Notes under the pieces: model-generated | The model's input: only the letters and a program-made list of their open reading frames with translations | Told to the model about the DNA's origin: nothing | Database searches by the model: none | Translations under genes and position numbers: made by a program | Part shown: piece by piece, positions 52,189 through 61,292 of the stretch | How the letters are laid out: every line of letters starts with the position of its first letter | Position numbering within the stretch: the stretch's first letter is position 1 | Assembly: GCF_003443895.1 (NCBI RefSeq) | Contig: NZ_QQOA01000014.1 | Location: 105,960 to 169,959 of the forward strand | Length of the DNA: 64,000 nucleotides | DNA from: Paraburkholderia phosphatilytica | GTDB lineage: Bacteria; Pseudomonadota; Gammaproteobacteria; Burkholderiales; Burkholderiaceae | Reading direction: 5' to 3'

Positions 52189-52836
52189 GTGACTGCCCAG
52201 TGCCGGCCGCACGATCTGTTGCGGTTGGCGAGGCTTCCTGTTCTGATCGATGCGCCCGCGTGGGTTCAGGAAGCGTTGGTTCGTGCGCCATTCGTCGTGG
52301 TCAGGCGCGCGCTTGCGCCTGACGGGTTCGTTGCGGTTGGCGTGCGCGGCGATACGAGGGCGCAACGTTACGGCTGCTTCGTCGGGCTGGACGACATCGA
52401 TGCGGTCGTTGCGCCGGAAGCGTTGCTGCGTGCGCCGTACGGGTTGTGCGCGCTGTCCGGATCGCGACGAGATTTGCCGGTGTTTGCAGCGTTGGCTTCC
52501 TTGATGTCCGCGGAGGGTGGTGCCATTTTTGGGGCTCATGCATGGGGACCCGCTGGAAGTGCGGGTTTCGAACTGGCTACGTCCGTGCCGACTGTCACGC
52601 CTGCGAGCGATCTCGACCTGTTGATTCGCGCGCCGATTTTGCTTTCACGCGATGAAGCTGCCAGTCTTGCTGAGTGGTTACAGTTGCATAGCATATCGTT
52701 CGGAATCCGTATCGATGTGCAGCTCGACACGCCCGCCGGCGGTATTGCTCTCGCGGAATGGGCCACGGGCGGCCCTCGTGTGCTCGCGCGTTCGTCGACG
52801 GGTCCGCGGCTCGTCACCGATCTCTGGAGCGTCTGA
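52189..52836 (+). CDS. mdcG: Phosphoribosyl-dephospho-CoA transferase (holo-carrier synthase)
   Basis: 215 residues from GTG 52189, with GAAGGTGG upstream; a TTG at 52114 overlapping the mdcE stop would add 25 residues unlike family N-termini. The start then reads TAQCRPHDLLRLARLP, like other MdcG. Nucleotidyltransferase motif SDLDLLIRAP gives the metal-binding Asp pair. It attaches the prosthetic group to Ser25 of MdcC. Its stop overlaps the mdcH ATG. Confidence 0.9.
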   Translation: MTAQCRPHDLLRLARLPVLIDAPAWVQEALVRAPFVVVRRALAPDGFVAVGVRGDTRAQRYGCFVGLDDIDAVVAPEALLRAPYGLCALSGSRRDLPVFAALASLMSAEGGAIFGAHAWGPAGSAGFELATSVPTVTPASDLDLLIRAPILLSRDEAASLAEWLQLHSISFGIRIDVQLDTPAGGIALAEWATGGPRVLARSSTGPRLVTDLWSV

Positions 52837-53771
52837 TGTTTGCACTACAGTTCCCTGGTCAGGGCGCGCAGAGCGAAGGTTTCCTGCACCGCCTACCCGA
52901 TCGTCCAGCCGTTCGCGTGACGCTCGAAGAGGCATCGCAGACGCTCGCGTGCGACCTGCTCACGCTCGACAGCGCCAGCGCGCTGCGCTCCACGGTCGCG
53001 GTACAGATCGGGCTCGTGGTGGCCGGCGTGGCGATCGTGCGCGCACTCGCCGACGAGGGCTTTGTGCCCGACATCAGCGCGGGACTCTCGGTCGGCGCGT
53101 TCGCAGCCGCGGTGAGTTGCGGCGCGCTGAGCTTCCCCAACGCGCTGCGACTGGTGCGCAAACGCGCGGAGCTGATGGAAGCCGCGTATCCGCACGGTTA
53201 CGGTCTCGCGGCGATTTCAGGTTTGAGCGAAGCGCAAATCGAACGGCTGGCCGCGGACCAGATGCGTGAAGGCGCGGCGCCCGTCTACATCGGCAATGTC
53301 AACGCGCCACGTCAGATCGTGATGGCTGGCGCCAACGACGCACTCAGCGCCTTTGTCGATCGCGCGCGTGCGGCCGGCGCCCGCAGGGCGACGCCGCTCG
53401 ACGTCAGCGTTCCATCGCACTGCGAACTGTTGGCCGACGCGGCCGAGGAACTGCTGGGCTTCGCGGCCCACCTGCCCTTCGACGCACCGAAGAGCGTCTA
53501 TATCGGCAATCGCGGCGGCCGTCCACTGTACACGGCGGATGCGATTCGCGGCGACCTGGCGGGCAACATGCGCCATACCGTGCGCTGGTACGATGGCCTC
53601 ACCGCGATGGTGGAGCTAGGCGCACGCGTGCTGCTGGAAGCGCCGCCGGGACAGGTGCTGACCGACATCGCGCATGAGGAGTCTCCCGACATCACATCGA
53701 TCGCAGCGGCGAACAGCGCGTTCGACCGGCTCGTCGCGACGCTGCACCGTCGACTGTCCGCGGACGGCTGA
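52836..53771 (+). CDS. mdcH: Malonyl-CoA:ACP transacylase of malonate decarboxylase
   Basis: 311 residues. FabD-like: FPGQGAQ at 5-11, nucleophile Ser in GLSVGAFAAAV near 88-98, and GNVNAPRQIVMAG later. It loads the carrier protein with its first malonyl (then acetyl) group. The start ATG lies within TGATG shared with the mdcG stop. Last gene of the mdc operon; convergent with the AlkB-like gene. Confidence 0.93.
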   Translation: MFALQFPGQGAQSEGFLHRLPDRPAVRVTLEEASQTLACDLLTLDSASALRSTVAVQIGLVVAGVAIVRALADEGFVPDISAGLSVGAFAAAVSCGALSFPNALRLVRKRAELMEAAYPHGYGLAAISGLSEAQIERLAADQMREGAAPVYIGNVNAPRQIVMAGANDALSAFVDRARAAGARRATPLDVSVPSHCELLADAAEELLGFAAHLPFDAPKSVYIGNRGGRPLYTADAIRGDLAGNMRHTVRWYDGLTAMVELGARVLLEAPPGQVLTDIAHEESPDITSIAAANSAFDRLVATLHRRLSADG

Positions 53772-53797
53772 TCGCGTTTGCGGCACATGTGCTTTCT

Positions 53798-53827
53798 GCG
53801 CATAAATTTTTTATTCGTTTTATACGC
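53798..53827. terminator. Possible terminator between mdcH and alkB-like gene
   Basis: GCGCATAAA and TTTATACGC can form an imperfect stem around an AT-rich loop in the 68-base convergent gap. T-rich stretches occur on both strands. Weak, but it is the only candidate in the gap. Confidence 0.35.
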
Positions 53828-53839
53828 ACGAAGCTGGCT

Positions 53840-54430
53840 TCATCGACGTGGCGTGACCCAGCGGAACGTGAGGTTGATACGCTCGCCGCTCACTTTCGGC
53901 TCTTTCGGCACACGATGACGCCATTCAGCCTGCGTGTCACCGCGCATCACGAGCAGGCTGCCGCCCTTGAGCCGGTATGAACGCATCGTGCCGCTGCGGT
54001 TGTGCCGCAGGTCGAAGGTGCGCGCAACACCGAGACTCACCGACGCGATCACCGGTTGCGGTCCCAGTTCCGGCTCGCGGTCCGCGTGCCATCCCATGCT
54101 GTCCGCGCCGCTGCGATAGCGGTTCAGCAGCACGCTGTTGAAGCGCGCGTGGCTGGCAGATTCGGCTGCGGCGCGTAGCTCCGCGACTGCAGGTGTCCAC
54201 GGTTGCGGCACATTGCGGATGCCCGAGTAGATATAGACGGCGTCGGGTTCGCCTTGCCATGCAGTGAGGCGCGGCAACGGGATGCGGCCGCCCGGCGTGC
54301 CCATCGAATCCTGCTGCCAGGCAACCTCGTCGATCACGCGCGTCAGCAGGTTGTTCGCAGCGGCAGACTCGAGCCAGTCGGGGAGCCAGTCGACGTCGGG
54401 GGACGGAAGATCATCGAACAGATCGTGCAT
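53840..54430 (-). CDS. AlkB-like 2-oxoglutarate/Fe(II) dioxygenase
   Basis: 196 residues from ATG 54430. Iron ligands are His115 and Asp117 in GWHADREPEL and His172 in EWRHRVPK. The 2-oxoglutarate-binding Arg pair is Arg184 and Arg190 in RINLTFR. The substrate loop LTAWQGEPDAVYIYSG is typical of the AlkB family branch that includes human ALKBH2/3. It probably repairs alkylated nucleic-acid bases by oxidative demethylation. Stands alone. Confidence 0.9.
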   Translation of the reverse strand: MHDLFDDLPSPDVDWLPDWLESAAANNLLTRVIDEVAWQQDSMGTPGGRIPLPRLTAWQGEPDAVYIYSGIRNVPQPWTPAVAELRAAAESASHARFNSVLLNRYRSGADSMGWHADREPELGPQPVIASVSLGVARTFDLRHNRSGTMRSYRLKGGSLLVMRGDTQAEWRHRVPKEPKVSGERINLTFRWVTPRR

Positions 54431-54599
54431 GGGATAGCCTGTGCGCCGCACGCAACAGGAAGCCGAGTGCATGCAGGCGTTTTGAAGCGGAACCAGCGTC
54501 TATTATGAAAGCGATTCCGGATAAGCGTGCTGCACTGCTTTGCGCTTTCATTCCCGCTTTCATTCGAGCATTCTCTTCCCTTCACTTCAGGCTTTCATC

Positions 54600-55184
54600 A
54601 TGACGCTCAACGATGCCGCGCTCGACCAGCTGTTCCGCACCGCCCGCACCCACAACGGCTGGCAGCCGAAACCCATCGACGACGCGCTGCTGCATGAACT
54701 CGTCGAACTGACGCTGCTGCCGCCCACCTCCGCAAATTCGAGCCCCGGCCGTTTCGTGTTCGTGAAGTCGCAGGAAGCGAAGGAAAAGCTGCGCCCCGCG
54801 CTGTCGCCGAACAACGCCGACAAGACGATGGCGGCGCCGGTCACCGTGATCGTCGCGATGGACATGGCGTTTTACGACCACCTGCCGAAGCTGTTCCCGC
54901 ATACCGATGCGCGCAGCTGGTTCGCCGGCAACGACGCGGCGATCGCGGACACTGCGTTTCGCAATTCGTCGCTGCAGGGCGCCTATCTGATGATGGCGGC
55001 GCGCGCGCTGGGCCTCGACGTGGGCCCGATGTCGGGCTTCGACAGGAGCAAGGTCGACGAGGCGTTCTTCGCCGGCACGACGCTGCGTTCGAACTTTCTC
55101 GTGAACCTCGGCTATGGGGACGCGGCAAAGCTGCACCCGCGCAATCCTCGGCTTTCGTTCGACGAGGCCGCTCGGGTGGCGTGA
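54600..55184 (+). CDS. Nitroreductase-family protein, RutE/malonic semialdehyde reductase type
   Basis: 194 residues from ATG 54600 (MTLNDAALDQLFRTARTHNGW). The text LLPPTSANSSPGRFVFVKSQEAKEKL, RSWFAGNDAAIADTAFRNSSLQGAYLMMAARALGLD and SNFLVNLGYGD is close to RutE/HadB-type proteins, which use FMN and reduce malonic semialdehyde to 3-hydroxypropionate. No other rut genes are present. Its nearness to malonate decarboxylase is suggestive only. Confidence 0.85.
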   Translation: MTLNDAALDQLFRTARTHNGWQPKPIDDALLHELVELTLLPPTSANSSPGRFVFVKSQEAKEKLRPALSPNNADKTMAAPVTVIVAMDMAFYDHLPKLFPHTDARSWFAGNDAAIADTAFRNSSLQGAYLMMAARALGLDVGPMSGFDRSKVDEAFFAGTTLRSNFLVNLGYGDAAKLHPRNPRLSFDEAARVA

Positions 55185-55208
55185 TGTGGGTTGTGGTTCA
55201 GGCGTCGT

Positions 55209-55529
55209 TCAGCCAGTCAGTAGCGCGACGTAGAACACGATCGCGCCGATCAGCGCGCCGACGAAGCAGAAGCCCTCTTCGCTGCGCCTGTCGCCGCTGT
55301 TTCTGAGCCACGCGGCCACGACGCCGAACAGACCCGTTGTGCCAAGCGCAACGAACACCATGACGGTATAGAAGAGCGCGCTGCGGCCCAGCTCGGAGAA
55401 GTCGACGCTGCGCACGCCGTAGTAGACGCCAAGCGCCATCAGCGACAGCACGACGAGCGGCAGCATCACGTGGCTGCCTTCGTGCCCGACATGGTGGGCA
55501 TGGTGGATTCGTCCGTCCGTTTTCATCAT
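55209..55529 (-). CDS. Small membrane protein with His-rich N-terminus
   Basis: 106 residues from ATG 55529 (a second ATG is next to it; GGGGAG four to seven bases upstream). The N-terminus has six His residues in RIHHAHHVGHEGSH, then three hydrophobic helices (about 23-40, 50-70, 85-104). The His cluster could bind metal. Family not recognised. Convergent with the nitroreductase gene, 24 bases apart. Confidence 0.7.
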   Translation of the reverse strand: MMKTDGRIHHAHHVGHEGSHVMLPLVVLSLMALGVYYGVRSVDFSELGRSALFYTVMVFVALGTTGLFGVVAAWLRNSGDRRSEEGFCFVGALIGAIVFYVALLTG

Positions 55530-55866
55530 GTATCTCCCCACATCGCGTACCTCGCGCGATGCATCGAACCATGAGAGCGGCCGGACGTGGGCGACCCGTT
55601 GGGGGCGCCGTTCATTTAGGTGAACGCGAACCGCCTGCACGATACGTCAGGCGCGCGACACGGTTCATTTCCAGCATAGCGCAATGAACGGTGCAGTTCA
55701 AAAAATCGTGTCGTGCATTCGGGTGCTGCTGCCAATGCTCGCCCGGTTCCGGGTGGATTCTGCGCATGGCTTTCAGTGCCGGTAGAATGATTTTGCCCAA
55801 GGCGCCGTCCAGTCGGTCCGACGGCGGTTCCTACCGCGCGCGGGTCGCGCTCTCTCGCCCTCTTCT
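55530..55866. other. Intergenic region, no gene seen
   Basis: Between the divergent small membrane protein and the phosphoesterase gene. Open frames give no family-like sequence. A moderately AT-rich patch near 55670-55710 could hold promoters, but no clear boxes or repeats were found. Confidence 0.5.
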
Positions 55867-57036
55867 ATGCGCCGCTCCTCGTTCTTCGTTCGCTTCATCG
55901 GCATCGGCATTCTGTTTCACATCTACATCGGCTTCCGGCTGATTCCGGATCTGCCCGTCGGGTCGACCTGGCGATGGCTCGCCGCGCTGTGGCTCGTCCT
56001 GTCGGTCTTCCTGATCCCCGCGGGGATGCTGGCGCGCACGATCGAGAAGCAGCCGCTCGGCGACCGGCTCGCGTGGATCGGGCTCCTGACGATGGGCTTC
56101 TTTTCCTCGCTGCTGGTCCTGACCTTCGGGCGCGATCTGCTGATGGCGTCGCTCCTGACGATCGATGCGCTGTCGCCGCACACGATTGCGCTCGCCGGCT
56201 GGCGTACCGGTTCCGCCGGCGCCGTCCCGCTGCTCGCGTTGCTGTCGACGGCAATCGGTTTCGTCAACGCGCGGCGCCGCGCGCGTGTCGTCACGATCGA
56301 CGTGCCGATCGAACATCTGCCCGCCGCGCTCGATGGCTTCACGATCGTGCAGATCAGCGACATCCATGTCGGACCGACGATCAAGCGCAGCTATGTCGAC
56401 GCGATCGTCGATGCCGTGAACCATCTGAAACCCGATGTGGTGGCGATCACGGGCGACGTCGTCGACGGCAGCGTCGAGCAGCTGGCCAGCCATACGCTGC
56501 CGCTCGGGCGGCTCGCCGCGCAGCATGGCGTCTATCTCGTGACCGGCAATCACGAGTACTACTCGGGCGCCGATGCATGGATCGACGAGTTCAGACGCAT
56601 TGGATTGCATGTGCTGCTCAATGAGCACGTGGTGGTCGAACATCGCGGCGCCCGCGCGATCATCGCCGGCGTCACCGACTATTCCGCGGCCCACTTCGAC
56701 CCCGCGCATCGCAGCGACCCGGCGACCGCGCTGGCCGGCGCGCCTGCCGACGTCCGGACCCGGGTGCTGCTCGCCCATCAGCCGCGCACGGCCGAAGCCG
56801 CCGCCGAAGCGGGCTTCACGCTGCAGTTGTCCGGACACACGCACGGCGGGCAGTTTTTCCCGTGGAATTTCTTCGTGCGGCTGCAGCAGCCGTTCACCGC
56901 CGGTCTCGACCGGCTCGGCGAACTGTGGATCTACACGAGCCGCGGCACCGGCTACTGGGGGCCGCCGAAGCGGCTCGGCGCGCCATCGGAGATCACCCGT
57001 TTGCGGCTGGTGGCAGGACGCGCGGCGCCGATCTGA
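55867..57036 (+). CDS. YkuE-type metallophosphoesterase with N-terminal membrane helices
   Basis: 389 residues. About four membrane helices in the first 135 residues, then a calcineurin-like domain: QISDIHVGP, ITGDVVDG, VTGNHEYY, LLAHQP and SGHTHGGQ supply the two-metal site in the usual order. Related proteins hydrolyse phosphodiesters, in some cases UDP-diacylglucosamine-like lipids. The ATG has no clear ribosome-binding site, so the start is less certain. Not in an obvious operon. Confidence 0.9.
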   Translation: MRRSSFFVRFIGIGILFHIYIGFRLIPDLPVGSTWRWLAALWLVLSVFLIPAGMLARTIEKQPLGDRLAWIGLLTMGFFSSLLVLTFGRDLLMASLLTIDALSPHTIALAGWRTGSAGAVPLLALLSTAIGFVNARRRARVVTIDVPIEHLPAALDGFTIVQISDIHVGPTIKRSYVDAIVDAVNHLKPDVVAITGDVVDGSVEQLASHTLPLGRLAAQHGVYLVTGNHEYYSGADAWIDEFRRIGLHVLLNEHVVVEHRGARAIIAGVTDYSAAHFDPAHRSDPATALAGAPADVRTRVLLAHQPRTAEAAAEAGFTLQLSGHTHGGQFFPWNFFVRLQQPFTAGLDRLGELWIYTSRGTGYWGPPKRLGAPSEITRLRLVAGRAAPI

Positions 57037-57115
57037 ACTCAGCGTCCCAGCTCCGCAGGATTTTCGTTTCAGTTCGTTTATTTTCGTTTTTTGGTGCGAT
57101 CAGGGTCAAACGAAC

Positions 57116-57145
57116 TTGACTGTTGACCGTTTTCGCACATACGAT
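57116..57145 (+). promoter_or_regulatory. Putative sigma-70 promoter of the transporter-GH31 operon
   Basis: TTGACT (57116-57121), 18 bases, TACGAT (57140-57145). Upstream is a T-rich stretch resembling an UP element. Predicted transcription start near 57152. Confidence 0.5.
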
Positions 57146-57164
57146 AGCTTCACGCTCGACGATG

Positions 57165-57176
57165 TCAGTTGTCTGA
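57165..57176. promoter_or_regulatory. Short palindrome downstream of the promoter, putative operator
   Basis: TCAG-TTGT-CTGA is an inverted repeat placed about 15 bases after the predicted transcription start, where a repressor site would block elongation. No regulator gene is adjacent; a distant GntR/LacI protein is possible. Confidence 0.35.
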
Positions 57177-57293
57177 TGAGATGAAAGCCTTCTTGTGCTG
57201 TTTTGGGGCGCAATCATCTCGCACCAGGACATCCCGTCGGCGAACACAACACCGTGCCGCCTCGACGCGCACATAAAGGAATGGAGACAGAAG

Positions 57294-58586
57294 TTGAGTG
57301 CAATCCGCGGACTACGTTGGTGGATCATTGTGCTGGTTTGTCTCGGCACGATCCTGAACTATCTTGCGCGCAACTCGCTCGGCGTTCTGGCGCCGGAGTT
57401 GAAGACGGCGCTGAACCTGAGCACCCAGCAGTACTCGTATGTCGTCGGAGCATTCCAGATCGGCTACACGATCATGCAGCCGGTGTGCGGGATCGTCGTC
57501 GACCTGATCGGATTGCGGATCGGCTTCGCGCTGTTCGCAGCGCTCTGGTCGGCCACCGGCGTGCTGCACGGCTTTGCGAGCGGCTGGCTGTCGCTTGGCG
57601 CGATGCGCGGCATGCTGGGGCTGTTCGAGGCAGCAGCGATTCCGTCCGGCATGAAGGCGGTCGCCGAATGGTTTCCCGATCGCGAAAAGTCCGTGGCGGT
57701 CGGCTACTTCAATGCCGGCACCTCGCTCGGCGCCCTGCTGGCGCCGCCGCTCGTGATCTTCCTGTCGCTGCGGTTCGGCTGGCAGTCGGCATTCATGTTC
57801 ACGGGTGCAGTCGGCTTCATCTGGGCAGCGCTCTGGTTCGTGCTGTACCGTCCGCCGGTCAGTCATCCGCGCATCTCCAGACATGAACTGGAACTCATCC
57901 AGCAAGGCCAGACGCACTCGCCGCCGGCGAGCCAGCGGCCGGTGCGCGACGTGCTCGGTTCGCGCCGCTTCTGGGCGATCGCGCTGCCGCGCTTTTTCGC
58001 CGAACCGGCATGGCAGACCTTCAGCTTCTGGATTCCGCTCTACCTCGCGACCGAACGGCACATGCAACTGAAGGACATCGCGATCTTCGCGTGGCTGCCG
58101 TTCCTCGCGGCCGACCTCGGCGGCATTCTGGGCGGCTACCTGTCGCCGTTCATGATGAAGTACTTCCGCCTGCCGCTGGTCTGGTCACGCGTCGCCGGCG
58201 TCGTCCTCGGCGCCGTGATGATGATCGGTCCTGCGTGCATCGGCCTCGTCGCATCGCCGTATGAAGCGATTGCACTGTTCTGCATCGGCGGCTTCGCGCA
58301 CCAGATGATCTCCGCGCTCGTCAACACGCTGAGCGCCGACGTCTTCGATCCCGACGAAGTCGCGACCGCGAGCGGTTTCGCCGGCATGGCGGCGTGGATC
58401 GGCGGGCTCGGTTTCTCGCTGATGGTCGGCGCGCTGGCCGACAAGGTCGGCTACGGTCCGCTGTTCGCCTGCCTCGGCGCGTTCGATCTGATCGGCGCGA
58501 CGTTGCTGATCATCCTGATCCGCGGTCAGACCCGCGACGAACGTTCGGAAGGGGTGCAGGGACAACCTCGTACTTCGCACACCTGA
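57294..58586 (+). CDS. MFS transporter, anion:cation symporter (ExuT-like) family
   Basis: 430 residues from TTG 57294, chosen because AATGGAGACAG lies just upstream and the resulting start (AIRGLRWWIIVLVCLGTILNYLARN) matches ACS-family N-termini; an ATG at 57195 would add 33 unrelated residues. Twelve membrane helices. GLFEAAAIPSGMKAVAEWFPDREKS is the typical helix 4-5 segment. Relatives import hexuronates, glucarate or other sugar acids. It is followed after 65 bases by a GH31 glycosidase, so a glycoside of an acid sugar is a possible substrate. Confidence 0.88.
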   Translation: MSAIRGLRWWIIVLVCLGTILNYLARNSLGVLAPELKTALNLSTQQYSYVVGAFQIGYTIMQPVCGIVVDLIGLRIGFALFAALWSATGVLHGFASGWLSLGAMRGMLGLFEAAAIPSGMKAVAEWFPDREKSVAVGYFNAGTSLGALLAPPLVIFLSLRFGWQSAFMFTGAVGFIWAALWFVLYRPPVSHPRISRHELELIQQGQTHSPPASQRPVRDVLGSRRFWAIALPRFFAEPAWQTFSFWIPLYLATERHMQLKDIAIFAWLPFLAADLGGILGGYLSPFMMKYFRLPLVWSRVAGVVLGAVMMIGPACIGLVASPYEAIALFCIGGFAHQMISALVNTLSADVFDPDEVATASGFAGMAAWIGGLGFSLMVGALADKVGYGPLFACLGAFDLIGATLLIILIRGQTRDERSEGVQGQPRTSHT

Positions 58587-58651
58587 AGCGGATTGCATGC
58601 GCGGCGCAACCGTCGCGCGAATCCGTTCAACATGCACTCAAGGGAAGTTTG

Positions 58652-61063
58652 ATGACGTCGTTACTGCATCCTCCGGTGTTCACCGTCGGCACGCCCGGCG
58701 ATCGATGCATCCGGTTGACGAGCACCGCCGGCCCGGTGATCGAGATCTTCGTGCTCGAGGACGATATCGTGCGTGTACGGGTACTGCCGGACGGCTCGGC
58801 GCACGGCCCGCGTACGTGGGCGATCGCGCCGGGACTCGACGACGTGCCAGTCGAAGGACGCGACCGCCTCGATCTGTCCGGCTTCACGTTGCCCGCTTTC
58901 GACCTGCAGCATGATGCAGAGGAATTGCACGTCACGACCGCGCAGGTCAGGCTGACCGTCGCGCTGCACGGCGGCCGGTGCAGCTGGGCGATGCGCCACG
59001 ACGGCGAGTGGCGACGTGTCCTGCAGGATCGTGCCACCCAGGCCTACAACTTCGGCTGGTGGGACCAGCGCGTCTATCACTATCTGCAACGCGAACGCGG
59101 CGAGATCTATATCGGTCTCGGCGAACGGGCGGGTTCGCTCGATCGCGCGAACCAGCGCTATTCGATGGTGAATGTCGATGCGATGGGCTACAGCGCGAAG
59201 ACCACCGACCCGCTGTACAAGCACATCCCGTTCTATCTGACGTGGCAGCGCGATGCGACGCTCGGCTTCGGCCTCTTCTACGACACGCTCGCGGATTGCA
59301 CGTTCGACATGGGCCGCGAGCTCGACAATTATCACGGCCACTACCGGCACTTCATTGCAGAGAACGGCGATCTCGACTACTACTTCATCGCGTCGCCTGA
59401 CACGCCGCTCGCCGCGGTGCGCCGCTTTACCTGGCTGACCGGCCGCCCGGCGCTGATGCCGAAATGGGGCCTCGGCTATTCCGGCTCGACGATGAGCTAC
59501 ACGGACGCTCCCGACGCGCAGCAACAGATGGGCGAGTTCATCGAGCGCTGCGCGGAACATGACATATTGTGCGACTCGTTCCATCTGTCATCGGGCTATA
59601 CGTCGATCGGAGCGAAGCGTTACGTCTTCAACTGGAATCGCGACAAATTTCCCGACGTCGACGGTTTCGTGCAGGGCTACCTCGAACACGGCGTGCGCCT
59701 GTGCGCGAACATCAAGCCGTGCCTGCTGCGCGATCATCCGCAGTTCGATGCAGCGCATCGCGACGGGCTGCTGGTGTGCTCGAGAGACGGTGAACCGGCA
59801 TGGGTGCAGTTCTGGGATGAAGTCGGCGCGTACCTCGATTTCACGAACCCGAACGCGATTGCATGGTGGCGCTCGCAGGTCACCGACGCACTGCTTCGCT
59901 ACGGCATCGCTTCCACATGGAACGACAACAACGAGTTCGAGTTCTGGTCGCCGGACGCGATCGCACACGGTTTCGGCACGCCGTTCCCGGCACGCGAAGC
60001 GAAGGTGTTGCAGACCATGCTGATGATGCGCGCATCGCGCGACGCACAGCGCGAGTACGCCCCCGATAGCCGGCCGTTTCTCGTGTCGCGCTCGGGTGGC
60101 GTGGGCATGCACCGGTATGTTCAGACGTGGTCCGGCGACAACTACACGTCGTGGGAAACGCTGCGCTACAACCTGAAGATGGGACTGGGTCTTGCGCTGT
60201 CCGGCATATCGAACATCGGGCACGACATCGGTGGTTTCTCGGGACCCGCGCCGGATGCAGAATTGTTCCTGCGCTGGGTGCAGTTCGGCGTGTTCATGCC
60301 GCGATTCAGCATTCATTCGTGGAACGACGACGGCACGGTGAACGAGCCCTGGATGCATCCGGAAGTGACGAACCACATTTCCGGGCTGATCAAGCTGCGT
60401 TATCGGTTGCTGCCGTACCTGTATCACCTGCTGTGGCAATCCACTGCATCGTATGAACCGATACTGCGCCCCACCTTCGCGGATTTCCCGCACGATGGTG
60501 CCTGCTACGCCGAAAACGACGACATGATGGTCGGTGCAGCGCTGCTGGCCGCGCCGGTCGTCGAAGCCGGCGCGACGCAACGCTGCGTGACGCTCCCGGC
60601 AGGATCTCGCTGGGTATCGTACTGGACCGCGGAAACCTTCGATGGCGGAACGACGGTTACGTTGCCTGCACCGTGGGACCAGCCGCCGATGCTCGTCCGC
60701 GAAGGTCATGCGATACCGCTCAACGTCGCGGAGCAACACTTCGCGCATCGTGCGGACCAGCGCGCGTTTCTTGTTGCTCCGTTCGCGAATGCAGGAACAG
60801 CGTCAGGCGAGTGCATCGAAGACGATGGCAAATCCGAGGCGTGGCGCAACGGAGAATACGGAACGTGGACAGTCTCCGTGACAAGCGACGCGAACGCGCT
60901 GAACGTATCGGTGCAATGGAGTGGACGGTTCGCACGGCCGTTCGAACGCGTCGAAGTATGGCTTCCGGCGGCGGATTCGCGAACCATCGCCTGTGTGACG
61001 GGACGCATCGTCAACGAAGCGCACGAGCACGGGTGGAAGCGCCTGACCGTGGAACTCGATTGA
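58652..61063 (+). CDS. Glycoside hydrolase family 31 (alpha-glucosidase/alpha-xylosidase-like)
   Basis: 803 residues, AGGGAAG ahead of ATG 58652. Order: N-terminal beta-sandwich, TIM barrel from about 265 (RPALMPKWGLGYSGSTMSY), C-terminal beta domains. The nucleophile is Asp425 in STWNDNNEFE and the acid/base Asp496 in WSGDNYTSW. No signal peptide, so it acts on an imported glycoside inside the cell. The QQRW motif of sulfoquinovosidases is not seen. The substrate is an alpha-glucoside or alpha-xyloside; the linkage cannot be read. Same transcript as the MFS gene. Confidence 0.92.
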   Translation: MTSLLHPPVFTVGTPGDRCIRLTSTAGPVIEIFVLEDDIVRVRVLPDGSAHGPRTWAIAPGLDDVPVEGRDRLDLSGFTLPAFDLQHDAEELHVTTAQVRLTVALHGGRCSWAMRHDGEWRRVLQDRATQAYNFGWWDQRVYHYLQRERGEIYIGLGERAGSLDRANQRYSMVNVDAMGYSAKTTDPLYKHIPFYLTWQRDATLGFGLFYDTLADCTFDMGRELDNYHGHYRHFIAENGDLDYYFIASPDTPLAAVRRFTWLTGRPALMPKWGLGYSGSTMSYTDAPDAQQQMGEFIERCAEHDILCDSFHLSSGYTSIGAKRYVFNWNRDKFPDVDGFVQGYLEHGVRLCANIKPCLLRDHPQFDAAHRDGLLVCSRDGEPAWVQFWDEVGAYLDFTNPNAIAWWRSQVTDALLRYGIASTWNDNNEFEFWSPDAIAHGFGTPFPAREAKVLQTMLMMRASRDAQREYAPDSRPFLVSRSGGVGMHRYVQTWSGDNYTSWETLRYNLKMGLGLALSGISNIGHDIGGFSGPAPDAELFLRWVQFGVFMPRFSIHSWNDDGTVNEPWMHPEVTNHISGLIKLRYRLLPYLYHLLWQSTASYEPILRPTFADFPHDGACYAENDDMMVGAALLAAPVVEAGATQRCVTLPAGSRWVSYWTAETFDGGTTVTLPAPWDQPPMLVREGHAIPLNVAEQHFAHRADQRAFLVAPFANAGTASGECIEDDGKSEAWRNGEYGTWTVSVTSDANALNVSVQWSGRFARPFERVEVWLPAADSRTIACVTGRIVNEAHEHGWKRLTVELD

Positions 61064-61257
61064 CCTCGTAGTGCAATCGTTCTGCCGCATTCGCGCATGC
61101 GTGTATTGGAATGCAGGGCCTCGCATCGGGGCGCTCTCGGCTGAATGTCCGCTATCGCGCCGCATCCGGCACTATCTTGCATGGATGTTGCCGAACTTTG
61201 TCCCGGTTCGTGCAACTTCGCGTCGCTGTTCCTATACTGGTGCTGACCTTGTCTGAA

Positions 61258-61275
61258 GTCTGCGCGCACGCAGAC
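61258..61275. promoter_or_regulatory. Perfect 7-base inverted repeat ahead of the methanethiol oxidase gene
   Basis: GTCTGCG-CGCA-CGCAGAC ends 17 bases before the start codon, just before the GGGAG ribosome-binding site; a -10-like TATACT lies at 61233-61238. It could be an operator or an RNA hairpin controlling translation. Confidence 0.5.
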
Positions 61276-61292
61276 GTCACGGGAGCACCGCG

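Noticed and set aside
58652..61063. Idea that the GH31 gene encodes a sulfoquinovosidase
   Set aside because: The QQRW sulfonate-binding motif is not visible and no sulfo-sugar pathway genes are nearby.
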